Assembly: GCA_963815785.1 (NCBI GenBank)
Contig: CAWFHZ010000007.1
Location: 434,001 to 498,000, forward strand
DNA: 64,000 nucleotides
From: DATFVA01 sp963815785
GTDB lineage: Bacteria; Bacteroidota; Ignavibacteria; Ignavibacteriales; Ignavibacteriaceae
Direction of reading: 5' to 3'
Shown here: one piece after another, positions 55,245 to 64,000 of the stretch
Layout of the letters: each line of letters starts with the position of its first letter
How positions within the stretch are numbered: position 1 is the first letter of the stretch
Translations under genes and position numbers: made by a program
The notes under the pieces: generated by a model
What the model was told of the DNA's origin: nothing
What the model saw: only the letters and a program-made list of their open reading frames with translations
Database searches by the model: none

Positions 55245-57387
55245 CTATTTTATATGTAATCCTAATTCATGTGCAAAGAATGTAAGTGCCGCAGCGTAAT
55301 TGCCAACTCGCTGGCTGAATGATGCTGTTACGCCATGGCCTTCGTTCATTCTTGTAAGTAATAGAATAGGATTATCAGATGTATTTGCGTCCTGTAGAGC
55401 TGCTGCAAACTTTCTTGATTGCCACGATGCGACACGTGGATCATTAATTCCTGTTTCAAGTAACACTGCCGGATATTTTGTATCGGACTTTACATTGTGA
55501 TACGGTGAATATGCATATAAGCCATTTAAAGTTTGCTTCATTCGTTGATGTACCGTATTCACTAATATTGTACTGCCCGTTTGGGAAAAGTTCATTGCGA
55601 AGCATGTCATAAATTCCAACAAAGCTGACAACCGCTTTAAATGATTCAGGGTGTTGTGTTAACTCTGCTCCCATAAGCAGGCCTCCATTCGAACCGCCCA
55701 TTATTCCAAGATGTTCTGAATCTGTCCAGTTATTTCTGACCATAGCTTCTGCGGCTGCATACATGTCATCAAATACATTCTGTTTTTTGCCGAGCATTCC
55801 AGCTTCATGCCAGCCTTCGCCGAATTCTCCGCCGCCGCGGATATTTGCATATGCAAACACACCTCCGTTTTCAAGCCAGGTTAAATAAGGCCCGATAAAT
55901 CTTGGTCCTGTGGGTACTCCAAAACCACCGTAACCATAAACTATCGTTGGTCTTTTTCCATCAGGACTGATGCCGTCTGCTCTTAAAACCGTAACCGGAA
56001 TTTTTGTTCCATCTTTAGAAACTGCTTCCATTACACTGAATTTTATATTTGAATAATCTACGGCCGGTTTAACTTCAAAAATTGTTTTGATATTTCCATT
56101 CTCTAAATTATACTCTGCCCATTTTTCCGGGAATGTCCAGCCCCAATAAGTTATTAATGCTTTATCAGATGTAGATGAGGAAGCAATATCATTTATACTT
56201 AGTCCGCTTTGAGGCAGATTCACTGTCCTTACAATTTTTCCATCTGCATCATATTGATCAGCCTTCCAATCAGGGCCATTTACTTTAACTAGAATGAATC
56301 CTCCCTTTACAGATTTTACTGCATAGTATGCCCATTCTCCCTGCGGAACAATTACTGTTGATTTACCTTCCGGTGAAACTGATAAGAGTTTACCTTTCGG
56401 TGCATCTTCGTAAGAGATCACGAGAAGCGTTTTGTTCCCATTCCAGTCAGCTCCCGAATTAACATCAGAAGCTACTCGAACATTAGCGTTTGTATCTAAA
56501 ACCTGTTTCCATTCAGAAGTACCTTTTCTGATGTACACATAGTCCGGATTACCATCTCCAAAATGAACAAACATTGCGGCCTGTTTTCCATCTTCAGAAG
56601 GAATAAAGGTATATTCTGCAACCTTTGATAAATCTTTACCGAAAACAAGTTTGTCGTTATCAGTAGATTGATTTAATACATGATGATAGAGTACCGCATT
56701 AAATTGAAGTTCCGACTCCGGAACAGTTCCCGGTTCAGGAAGCCTCACATAGGTTATTCCTTTTTCATCTGCATCCCATACCATCGCAACTGGCGTTGCA
56801 CCTCCTCCGGCATTTGTTAAAGTATCTTTTAAATCCTTATGTGTATTAACATCCAGAATGTAAATTGTGGTCGCTTCGTTTCCACCTACTGCTGTACCAT
56901 AAGCAAGATACTTTCCTTTAGGAGACGGCCAGAAACCTGTTATCGCTGCTCCTTCTTTATTTGAGTTTGGATCAATTAATATTTTAGTTTCACCATCCGG
57001 CCAGTCTTTGTAGGCAACTACCGGTTGAGCCTGGGGTGGTGTGAACTGCATGAAGAAAAGTTTACCGTTAATAAGTCTGGGAGAATATTGTTCTTTGGAA
57101 GTTGTTTCAAGTTCTTTAATACGATCTTCAATTTTCTTTCCCTCAGGAAAGCCTGATAAAACTGTATTAGCATAGGTGTTTTGTTCATCAATCCATTTTG
57201 TAACTTCCGGTGAATCATTATTCTCCAGCCATCTGAAAGGATCAGCTACTTCAGTGCCGAAGTAATTTGTGGATATTGTATCTTTATTAGTTGCAGGCAT
57301 TTTGTAATTGTTCTCCTTATTACTGCTGCATCCGATTATTAAAACACTTAAGAGCGATATAATAAAATATGCCGGGTTCGTTTTCAT
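55245..57387 (-). CDS. Prolyl oligopeptidase (S9A) lipoprotein, frameshifted
   Basis: The N-terminus MKTNPAYFIISLLSVLIIGCSS is a lipoprotein signal (Cys at about 20). A seven-bladed propeller (about 85-430) is followed by an alpha/beta-hydrolase domain. The catalytic triad is visible: Ser in IMGGSNGGLLMG, Asp in TGINDPRVASW, His in NEGHGVTASF. The frame breaks near 55519: EANFKW is followed by LICIF in one frame and YAYSPYHNVKSD in the other. One base removed there joins them into about 713 aa. Without repair the Asp and His would be lost. It cleaves short peptides after proline, probably in the periplasm. Confidence 0.88.
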
Positions 57388-57702
57388 AATTTTTCCTCTT
57401 GATTATTTCAATAAAATTAATTTCCTGTACTGATTTTATTTTCATGAAAATGAAGTATAAATATTTCAAACTAATTAATTAAAATCAGACTATATAATCT
57501 TTATAACCTGTGTCCTCATTCACTTTCTATTTTTTATGCAACTATGAAATATCAACCCAATCTTCCTTAAATACAGCATCATAATCCACTAACTCTTTTC
57601 AAAACAATTCCTTCAAAAAATTTAAAATCACAAAGCAGCACAAATGATTAATTACAATGGTGAGATTTATTATTTAGCAATGGTGAAAATGTGAAATAAT
57701 TC

Positions 57703-57731
57703 TTGACTTTCCCGTTATATTTGTGTTAATT
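57703..57731 (+). promoter_or_regulatory. Candidate sigma-70-type promoter of the dcw cluster
   Basis: A -35-like TTGACT (57703-57708) and a -10-like GTTAAT (57725-57730) with a 16-nt spacer, directly upstream of the MraZ boxes. The -10 box is a 4/6 match and core promoters in this phylum often differ from the E. coli consensus, so this is a guess from position and sequence. The rest of the 57388-57702 intergenic region is A/T-rich with no gene seen. Confidence 0.4.
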
Positions 57732-57760
57732 TTGGGGAGTTGTGGGGAATTGTGGTGAAT
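57731..57760 (+). promoter_or_regulatory. MraZ-binding direct repeats
   Basis: Three 10-bp direct repeats: TTTGGGGAGT, TGTGGGGAAT, TGTGGTGAAT. The G-run with exact 10-nt period equals the TGGGN-N5 repeats that MraZ binds upstream of its own gene in other bacteria. They lie at or just after the promoter and about 22 nt before the mraZ start, the right position for autorepression. Confidence 0.75.
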
Positions 57761-57782
57761 TATCCCAGGAAAGGTTAAGAAT

Positions 57783-58217
57783 TTGTTCAGAGGACAGTAT
57801 ACATACTCAGTAGATTCGAAAGGAAGGTTGAGTATACCCGCTAAATTAAGGCGTCAACTCTCTCCCGAAGCTAATGATACATTTGTAATGACCCAGGGAA
57901 CTGCTAATTGTATAGATGTATACCCAATGGACCAATGGCAACAGTTTGAACAAAAACTTATTGATCTTAATCCTTTCAATCCTCAGGAAGCAAAATTTAT
58001 TAGAATGATCCTTCAGCATGCGACTGAAGATAATCTTGATTCCCAATCAAGAATTTTGATTCCTCCTAACTTACTTCAATATGCAAAAATAGAAAAAGAA
58101 GTTTTAGTACTTGGAGCTTTAAAGAAGATTGAATTGTGGGATCCGAAAACTTATAGAGAATATCTTGAACAATCCTCTGAAACCTATGAAGAGATTGCAG
58201 CAAAAGTAATGGCGTAA
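57783..58217 (+). CDS. mraZ: Transcriptional regulator MraZ
   Basis: 144 residues, with the two tandem SpoVT/AbrB-like MraZ folds: YTYSVDSKGRLSIPAKLRR (residues about 5-23) and DSQSRILIPPNLLQYAKI (about 84-101). Each holds the family DxxGR/DxQxR...IP motif. It represses its own dcw operon by binding TGGG repeats. It starts with TTG at 57783; AGGAAAGG lies 7 nt upstream, and no in-frame ATG exists before the conserved FRGQYTYSVD. It is the first gene of the division cluster, 2 nt from rsmH. Confidence 0.95.
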   Translation: MFRGQYTYSVDSKGRLSIPAKLRRQLSPEANDTFVMTQGTANCIDVYPMDQWQQFEQKLIDLNPFNPQEAKFIRMILQHATEDNLDSQSRILIPPNLLQYAKIEKEVLVLGALKKIELWDPKTYREYLEQSSETYEEIAAKVMA

Positions 58218-58219
58218 AG

Positions 58220-59143
58220 ATGAAGATTCATCATACGCCCGTTTTATTGAATGAAAGTATTAATTACCTGGTTACCGATAAATCAGGAATTTATTTTGAT
58301 GCAACACTTGGATTTGGTGGTCATACTGAAGCGTTCTTAAAAGTTCTGAATAAAGATGCAGTAATTGCAGCGACAGATGTTGATAAAGATGCTTTTAATT
58401 TTTCGAGAGAGAAATTTGCTAAAGAAGAACGTGTTAGACTTTACAACTTTAATTTTTCAGAAATTGATTCTGTTGCTAAGATAGAATCATTTGGGTTCTT
58501 TGACGGAATTTTTGCAGATCTTGGAGTTTCCTCATTTCAACTTGATAATCCTGATTCAGGATTTACTTACAGAGAGGAAGCAAAACTGGATCTGAGGATG
58601 GATAAATCAAAAGTTGTAAATGCCGCAGATTTAATAAATTCATTTTCTGAAGAAGATCTAGCTGATATCTTTTACAATTTTGGTGAAGAAAGAAATTCAA
58701 GAAAAATTGCACGGGAGATTTGTAAACAAAGAATCGGATTCAAAATTGAAACTACTTCACAGTTGAGTGAGATTATTTCTAAGATTATTCCCTTTAAAAA
58801 CCGGAATAAAACTTTGTCCAGAATTTTCCAGGCGTTAAGAATTTATGTGAATGATGAACTCGGCATTTTAGAAACTTTTTTAGATAAGTCTGTAGGTCTT
58901 TTGAAAACAGGAGGAAAAATAGTTGTAATCTCATATCACTCTCTTGAAGACAGAATTGTTAAAGAGAAATTTAAATATGAAACACTTGATTGTATTTGTC
59001 CTAAAGAATTTCCTGTTTGTCAGTGTGATAAGGAAAGGAGACTTAAAATACTAACTAAAAAACCAGTTGCCCCTTTACCTGAAGAGATTGCTCTTAATCC
59101 TCGTGCCAGGAGCGCTAAATTAAGAGCCGCGGAAAGAATATGA
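58220..59143 (+). CDS. rsmH: 16S rRNA (cytosine1402-N4)-methyltransferase RsmH
   Basis: 307 residues. It methylates C1402 in the decoding centre. SAM-binding motif GIYFDATLGFGGHTEAFL, acidic motif AATDVDKDAF, the family block DGIFADLGVSSFQLDNPDSGF, and ISYHSLEDRIVKEKFK are intact. The C-terminal NPRARSAKLRAAERI is the usual end. It overlaps ftsL by 4 nt and follows mraZ by 2 nt, the conserved dcw order. Confidence 0.97.
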   Translation: MKIHHTPVLLNESINYLVTDKSGIYFDATLGFGGHTEAFLKVLNKDAVIAATDVDKDAFNFSREKFAKEERVRLYNFNFSEIDSVAKIESFGFFDGIFADLGVSSFQLDNPDSGFTYREEAKLDLRMDKSKVVNAADLINSFSEEDLADIFYNFGEERNSRKIAREICKQRIGFKIETTSQLSEIISKIIPFKNRNKTLSRIFQALRIYVNDELGILETFLDKSVGLLKTGGKIVVISYHSLEDRIVKEKFKYETLDCICPKEFPVCQCDKERRLKILTKKPVAPLPEEIALNPRARSAKLRAAERI

Positions 59144-59469
59144 AAAAAGGATCAAAACCATTTCTTCTTTTTAGCGTTATGATGTTTACATCTTTTATAG
59201 TCCTGATCCTTTTTTATGTTGGAATTAAATTAAAATGTGAGGAATTGACCAAAGAAAAAATTTTGGCAGAAAGACAACTTGATTTAAAAAATAACTGGCA
59301 GGTAAATCTTACAGTCAAACACCAGTTTCTATCCTCAGAAGAAAGAATAACTGAGATAGCAGAAAAAGAGTTGGGAATGATAAGAGGAGGCTCGCCTTTT
59401 CTTAAGATAAAAATAGATAAACAGCAAATTGAAAAAATTGAAAATCTGTTAAAAGAAAAATATGAATAA
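59140..59469 (+). CDS. ftsL: Cell-division protein FtsL-like
   Basis: 109 residues with the FtsL layout: a short basic cytoplasmic start, one TM helix (about 8-30), and a periplasmic coiled coil (CEELTKEKILAERQLDLKN). The C-terminal ERITEIAEKELGMIRGG is like the end of FtsL/DivIC. Primary sequence is poorly conserved in this family, so the call rests mainly on position between rsmH and ftsI and on topology. It bridges FtsQ/FtsB to FtsWI in the divisome. It overlaps both neighbours (4 nt and 8 nt). Confidence 0.85.
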   Translation: MKKGSKPFLLFSVMMFTSFIVLILFYVGIKLKCEELTKEKILAERQLDLKNNWQVNLTVKHQFLSSEERITEIAEKELGMIRGGSPFLKIKIDKQQIEKIENLLKEKYE

Positions 59470-61462
59470 CAGAAGAGTACTGTTAATAACTTTGTTTGTC
59501 TTTATCAGCTTTGTGATTCTAATAATCAAACTTGTTGATATCCAGATAGTTAAAAGTGAAGAGCTTACCTACTATGCTGAAAGACAGCAGACTTCGGTTG
59601 AAAAAATCCGGGCGGAACGTGGTTTGATTTATGACAGAAACGGTTCTCTAATGGTTTATAACAGGGATGACATATCTTACTTTGTGGATATGAGAATGAC
59701 TTCTGCTTCAGATAAAATCAAAATAGCCGAAAAATTTTCATCAGTATTTGGTAAATCAAAACAGCATTATCTTCAATTGATGAAAACATCCGGTAGAAAT
59801 GTTTGTCTTGAAAAAAAGGCTTCCGGAGAGAAAACTATTTTATTAAAGAATTTCAGAATGGCGGCTGTTTTCTCTCACGAAGACCCAACAAGAGTTTATT
59901 ACTATAAAAACCTTGCTTCACACATACTGGGTTATGTAAATAGTGATTATACAGGAGTAAACGGGATAGCAAATACTTTTAATGATGTTCTCTCAGGAGA
60001 TGATGGGACTATGATTGTAGAAAGAGATGCTATAGGTGATATGATAACCGTTGAAGAAGCGCAGACCAAGCCAGCTGTTCCCGGTACAAATCTGTACCTG
60101 ACTATTGACAAGTCCTATCAATCGATACTTGAAGACGAATTATCTAAAGGTGTAAAAGAATTCAAGGCTGCTTCAGGTGTGGGAATAATTATGGATCCTA
60201 AAACAGGAGAGATTCTTGCACTTGCCAACAGTGAAGATTATGATCCAAACAATTACTGGGATTATACCGATGAACAAAGAAGAGACAGGGCAATTACAGA
60301 TACGTATGAACCTGGCTCAACCTTTAAAACCTTTACAATGGCATCTCTGGTTGATCAGAATCTTTGTAATGAAAATGAAAAAATATTTGTTGAGAATGGC
60401 AGATACAAAGTCAAATCTGTTTACATAAGTGATACTCACGAACATTCATATCTTACTGTAAAAGGAATACTTGAACAATCAAGTAATATTGGAATTTCAA
60501 AGTTGGTTCAAAGATTAGGCGATGAATCCTATTACAAATATATTCGTGGTTTTGGGTTCGGCAACTACACTTCAGTTTCTCTTCCCGGTGAAGTAAAAGG
60601 GACATTGAAAAAACCTGATGAATGGGGCAGTCTTACAAAAACTTTTATGTCTTTCGGATATGAGATAGCTGTAACCCCGATACAGTTAATAACAGCTTAT
60701 TGTGCTATTATAAATGGCGGAATTCTTTTCGAACCACAGATCTTATTGCGTGAAGTCAGCCAGGATGGAAAATGTATAAATAATAATTCCCCTAAGCAGG
60801 TCAGAAGAATTATTTCCGAATCCACATCATTAAGAATGAAAAATATGCTGGTTGGTGTTGTTGAGAACGGAACCGGCAAAAATGCTAAAATTGACGGCGT
60901 CTCAATCGGGGGAAAAACAGGAACTTCGCAAAGACTTATTGATGGAAATTATTCGAAGCTTAACTACAATTCCTCTTTCATCGGATTCTTTCCCGCAGAG
61001 AATCCGAAAATTGTCTGTCTGATTCTATTAAATTCTCCGAAGGTCGGCAGGTATGGTGGACTGGCCGCTGCACCGATTTTTAAGAACGTCGCACAAAGAA
61101 TTATTCAAAGGGATCCGGATATAATCAAATCAACTCCGTCAAATTCACTAAATGAAGATTTGAATATTGCAAAAATTAATACCACAAATAATGATGATGT
61201 TATTTATAAGAATATTTCTTACGAATCTCCTGATCCAAAATTAATTTCAGTCTGTATGCAAAAGAAAATTATTCCTGATCTGAGCAACTATCATATTAAG
61301 GATGCAATTTCAATTCTGACAAAACTCGGAGTGAAATATAAAATGAACGGAACCGGTATCGTCATTAATCAAAGCCTTGAACCGGGAACGAAAATTAAAA
61401 AAGGTCAGGTTTGCTCACTTAATTGTAAAGAAATTTCTGTTACCGGAACTGCAATTTATTGA
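59462..61462 (+). CDS. ftsI: Penicillin-binding protein 3/FtsI (septal transpeptidase) with PASTA domain
   Basis: 666 residues. TM helix (about 5-25), then the PBP dimer domain (RAERGLIYDRNGSLM, about 50-65), then the transpeptidase with the three active-site motifs: STFK in EPGSTFKTF (about 285), SSN in EQSSNIGISK (about 340) and KTGT in GGKTGTSQR (about 485). A C-terminal PASTA domain (about 600-660: IPDLSNYHIKDAISILTKLGV) is present, as in FtsI/SpoVD-type proteins outside Proteobacteria. It makes septal peptidoglycan crosslinks. It overlaps ftsL by 8 nt and murE by one base (TGATG junction). Confidence 0.95.
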   Translation: MNNRRVLLITLFVFISFVILIIKLVDIQIVKSEELTYYAERQQTSVEKIRAERGLIYDRNGSLMVYNRDDISYFVDMRMTSASDKIKIAEKFSSVFGKSKQHYLQLMKTSGRNVCLEKKASGEKTILLKNFRMAAVFSHEDPTRVYYYKNLASHILGYVNSDYTGVNGIANTFNDVLSGDDGTMIVERDAIGDMITVEEAQTKPAVPGTNLYLTIDKSYQSILEDELSKGVKEFKAASGVGIIMDPKTGEILALANSEDYDPNNYWDYTDEQRRDRAITDTYEPGSTFKTFTMASLVDQNLCNENEKIFVENGRYKVKSVYISDTHEHSYLTVKGILEQSSNIGISKLVQRLGDESYYKYIRGFGFGNYTSVSLPGEVKGTLKKPDEWGSLTKTFMSFGYEIAVTPIQLITAYCAIINGGILFEPQILLREVSQDGKCINNNSPKQVRRIISESTSLRMKNMLVGVVENGTGKNAKIDGVSIGGKTGTSQRLIDGNYSKLNYNSSFIGFFPAENPKIVCLILLNSPKVGRYGGLAAAPIFKNVAQRIIQRDPDIIKSTPSNSLNEDLNIAKINTTNNDDVIYKNISYESPDPKLISVCMQKKIIPDLSNYHIKDAISILTKLGVKYKMNGTGIVINQSLEPGTKIKKGQVCSLNCKEISVTGTAIY

Positions 61463-62931
61463 TGGAACTGACAGAATTAATAAATAGTGTGCAGGTAATT
61501 CAGGTTGTTGGAAATATACAACGCAAAGATGTCTCAGGTATTGAATATGATTCACGCAAGGTTACTAAAGGTTCTGTTTTTGTTGCAATAAAAGGATTTA
61601 ACTCAGATGGGCACAGATTTATTAATGAATCAATTAATAACGGTGCAATCGCGATCATACTTGAAGATGAAAATGCAGTTCCGGATGATTTATTTAATCA
61701 TACAGGTACAGCAAAAATTTTAGTCCGTGATTCAAGAAAAGCCCTGGCTGAAATATCAAAAGGCTTTTATAAAAATGTATCAGAGAAAATTAAACTTATC
61801 GGGATTACAGGAACTAAAGGTAAAACAACTACGGCATTTATTATTAGAAATATTCTTGAAACAGCGGGCTATAAAACAGGATTACTTGGAACTATAGCAA
61901 ATTATATAGGAGATAGAGAAATAAAATCTTCGCTTACAACACCCGAATCTAATGACTTAAACGAACTCCTGTTTGAGATGTACAATGACGACTGTAAATA
62001 TGTTGTTATGGAAGTTTCATCTCATGCGTTGGCATTGAAACGAGTTTATGGACTTAACTTTTCGGCTGCTGTATTCACTAATATTTCGTCAGATCATCTC
62101 GACTTTCATGAAAATTTTGATAATTATCTCAGTGCTAAAAAAATACTTTTTGATAATCTTAATTTGTCTGCATTCGGTATTTACAATCTTGATGATAAAT
62201 CTTCCCCAAAAATCATCGAAAATAGAGTGGCTCCTCTATATTCACTAGGTAAGTTGCCGGGTGCAGACTTTTTAATAAGTAACATTTCTTACAACCTAGA
62301 TGGAACCCAATTTACTATAGATTTCAACAAACACAATTATTCAATATCCACCTCACTTGTAGGAGAATTTAACGCATATAATTCAGCATCAGCATTTGCT
62401 GTTACAACCTTGCTGGGAATTGATCCTTATTCAGCAGTTGAGGGAATTAGGAAAACGCCTCAGGTTCCGGGAAGGTTTGAAATAATTGGTGATGGTGAGA
62501 AAAAAGTTATAGTAGATTATTCACATAATGCTGATAGCCTTGAGAAAACTTTATTAGCAATTAGAAATATAGTTAAGAACAAAGTTCCGGTGTATACTGT
62601 TTTCGGATGCGGAGGAAACAGGGATAAAACCAAAAGACCGGTTATGGGAAAAATAGCAACTGAACTGAGTGACAAAGTTATTCTTACTTCAGATAATCCG
62701 AGAAATGAAAATCCTTTTGATATCCTAAAAGAAATTGAATCCGGAATCACTGTTAATAATTATAAAGTGATAGAGGATAGGGAAGAAGCAATTAAGCAGG
62801 CGGTCATTAATAGTGAATCGAACGCTGTAATTCTAATTGCAGGAAAAGGTCACGAAACGTATCAGGAAATAAAAGGAATTAGAAAACATTTTTCTGATAA
62901 GGAAGTTGCTGAAAAGTATCTGGACCTATGA
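61462..62931 (+). CDS. murE: UDP-MurNAc-tripeptide synthetase MurE, meso-DAP type
   Basis: 489 residues from the ATG at 61462. It adds the third amino acid to UDP-MurNAc-L-Ala-D-Glu. Domains: N-terminal uridine-binding (DSRKVTKGSVFVAIKGFNSDGH), central ATPase with P-loop GITGTKGKTTTAF and TTPESNDLNELL, and C-terminal ligase domain. The motif TSDNPRNENP (about residue 410) is the DNPR signature of enzymes specific for meso-diaminopimelate, so the peptidoglycan should be meso-DAP type. An upstream TTG at 61459 is possible. It overlaps ftsI by one base and murF by 4 nt. Confidence 0.96.
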   Translation: MELTELINSVQVIQVVGNIQRKDVSGIEYDSRKVTKGSVFVAIKGFNSDGHRFINESINNGAIAIILEDENAVPDDLFNHTGTAKILVRDSRKALAEISKGFYKNVSEKIKLIGITGTKGKTTTAFIIRNILETAGYKTGLLGTIANYIGDREIKSSLTTPESNDLNELLFEMYNDDCKYVVMEVSSHALALKRVYGLNFSAAVFTNISSDHLDFHENFDNYLSAKKILFDNLNLSAFGIYNLDDKSSPKIIENRVAPLYSLGKLPGADFLISNISYNLDGTQFTIDFNKHNYSISTSLVGEFNAYNSASAFAVTTLLGIDPYSAVEGIRKTPQVPGRFEIIGDGEKKVIVDYSHNADSLEKTLLAIRNIVKNKVPVYTVFGCGGNRDKTKRPVMGKIATELSDKVILTSDNPRNENPFDILKEIESGITVNNYKVIEDREEAIKQAVINSESNAVILIAGKGHETYQEIKGIRKHFSDKEVAEKYLDL

Positions 62932-64000
62932 AAAGGATTGGTCTTACGATTGAAGACTTCTTTAATTTAAAATCAGCGGTTATTTATAATCCTGATAATT
63001 TTAAAACAATCAGACATGTTTCAATTGATTCAAGAAATATTTCAAATGATTGTTTATTTATTGCGATTAAAGGAGATAGATTCGACGGACACGACTTTGT
63101 TGAAAAGGCTGCTTCAAATGGTGCAGCAGCTTTATTAATTGAAGCTAAAAAGCTGAAAAAGACAGATGAGGTTAAGATACCCGTTATTGCTGTTGAAGAT
63201 TCAGTAAAAGCATTAGGAGAATTAGCCGGAGTTTGGAGAAAAAAATTATCTGGTTATACAAAAACAAAAATAGTCGGGATAACAGGTAGTGCAGGTAAAA
63301 CATCAACAAAAGAAATGGCGGCTATGTTATTAAGCACGAAATACAGCGTCAATAAAACAGTTGCCAATCACAATAATCATATTGGTGTTCCTCTTACGCT
63401 TTTCAGCACAAATGAAAAACACGACATACTGGTAGCTGAGCTGGGTACAAATCATTTTGGAGAGATTGAATACACTGCAAACATCGCTTTACCTGATTAT
63501 GCAATGATTACAAATATTGGTGATTCTCACCTGGAATTTTTGATTAATAAAAAAGGAGTACTTAAAGAAAAGGTTGCACTTTTTAAAGCTACAGCAAAAA
63601 TGAACGGAATACTTTTCATTAATGATGATGATAAATTATTAAAAAAAGTTTCAGAAAAATATAAGAATAAAGTAACCTATGGATTTAACTCAAACTCTGC
63701 TGTAAGTGGAAAAGTAATTGGATTTACGGACGATGGAAGACCTCAAATCGAAATTACTTACAAAAAGAATAAACTTAAAGTTGATTTGCCTTTGTATGGT
63801 GAAGTTAATGCAAGAAATTTTCTGGCTGCTGCTACAGTTGCATTTACATTGGGATTGTCGGTTAAGGAAATTTCAGAAGGATTAAATAAACTAAATCAGG
63901 TTGAAAAAAGATTAAATGTAAAACGTTATAAAAATTTCCTGTTGATTGATGATACTTATAATGCAAATCCTGCATCAATGAAAGAGGCAATGAATCTTTC
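62928..64000 (+). CDS. murF: UDP-MurNAc-pentapeptide synthetase MurF, 5' part
   Basis: The first 357 codons, open to the window edge. It adds D-Ala-D-Ala to complete the pentapeptide precursor. N-terminal domain VSIDSRNISNDCLFIAIKGDRFDGH, P-loop GITGSAGKTSTKEM, the LGTNHFGEIEYTANIALPDYAMITNIGDSHLE block and the C-terminal domain start FLLIDDTYNANPASMKEAM are intact. The start ATG overlaps the murE stop (ATGA). The remaining ~100 residues lie beyond 64000. Continuation with mraY and murD is expected from dcw gene order. Confidence 0.96.
   Translation, partial: MKRIGLTIEDFFNLKSAVIYNPDNFKTIRHVSIDSRNISNDCLFIAIKGDRFDGHDFVEKAASNGAAALLIEAKKLKKTDEVKIPVIAVEDSVKALGELAGVWRKKLSGYTKTKIVGITGSAGKTSTKEMAAMLLSTKYSVNKTVANHNNHIGVPLTLFSTNEKHDILVAELGTNHFGEIEYTANIALPDYAMITNIGDSHLEFLINKKGVLKEKVALFKATAKMNGILFINDDDKLLKKVSEKYKNKVTYGFNSNSAVSGKVIGFTDDGRPQIEITYKKNKLKVDLPLYGEVNARNFLAAATVAFTLGLSVKEISEGLNKLNQVEKRLNVKRYKNFLLIDDTYNANPASMKEAMNL

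Noticed and set aside
1..64000. CRISPR arrays, prophage, insertion sequences or restriction/defence loci
   Set aside because: No regularly spaced direct repeats, transposase, integrase, capsid or nuclease-methylase pairs were found on either strand.

Overview
The window is AT-rich chromosomal DNA, most likely from the Bacteroidota/Ignavibacteriota side of the FCB group. The main evidence is a set of six exported proteins that end in a type IX secretion (Por) C-terminal sorting domain with the N(Y/F)PNPFNP signature, alongside SpoIIE/RsbU-type phosphatases, DUF4010/MgtC and DUF2231 membrane proteins, a bS22/mS38-like ribosomal mini-protein and a MurE with the DNPR motif of meso-diaminopimelate enzymes. 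An Ignavibacteria-like lineage is my inference; no rRNA is present to confirm it.

Layout. 0-4.5 kb: end of an RsbW-like kinase, then two SpoIIE phosphatases with different sensor domains (partner-switching signalling). 4.7-8 kb: secreted nuclease-family protein, bactofilin, DUF72 protein. 8.1-14.6 kb (minus strand): secD-secF, then a nucleoside salvage operon cdd-tdk-nupC-punA. 14.7-16.6 kb: SAM methyltransferase and membrane-anchored GT2 glycosyltransferase. 16.7-32.4 kb: accessory surface-protein region, with large Asp-box propeller proteins, small sorting-domain proteins, a lipoprotein, a REP-like palindrome cluster and two diverged copies of a two-gene cassette (called X-Y here). 32.5-36.1 kb: overlapping operon floA, a heptad-repeat membrane protein and a UvrD-type helicase. 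36.6-44.5 kb: clpC, pterin dehydratase, TPR protein, pyrE, M64 peptidase, a third SpoIIE phosphatase, aldehyde dehydrogenase. 44.8-57.4 kb: membrane proteins, truA, oligoendopeptidase F, an IMPDH/GMPR-family enzyme, HU, a zinc-ribbon/TPR protein, the bS22-like gene, tRNA-Thr(CGU) and a prolyl oligopeptidase. 57.7-64 kb: start of the division and cell-wall (dcw) cluster, promoter and MraZ boxes, then mraZ-rsmH-ftsL-ftsI-murE-murF, tightly overlapped and running off the window.

Two things stand out. First, the X-Y cassette occurs twice about 7 kb apart. X is an exported protein with a lysozyme/SLT-like C-terminal motif set, and Y is a secreted propeller-like protein. The last ~490 bp of the two Y genes differ at one base while their front halves are diverged, and one X copy has lost its middle, including the candidate catalytic Glu. 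Second, nine genes carry single-base frameshifts or in-frame stops while long conserved genes such as secD, clpC, ftsI and murE are intact. Each frameshift is repaired by one base, which fits residual sequencing indels at least as well as true pseudogenes. I rebuilt those genes across the lesions and give joined coordinates.

I found no CRISPR array, prophage, insertion sequence with transposase, or complete defence system. The least ordinary content is the X-Y duplication, the REP-like palindromes and the flotillin/heptad-repeat/helicase operon.
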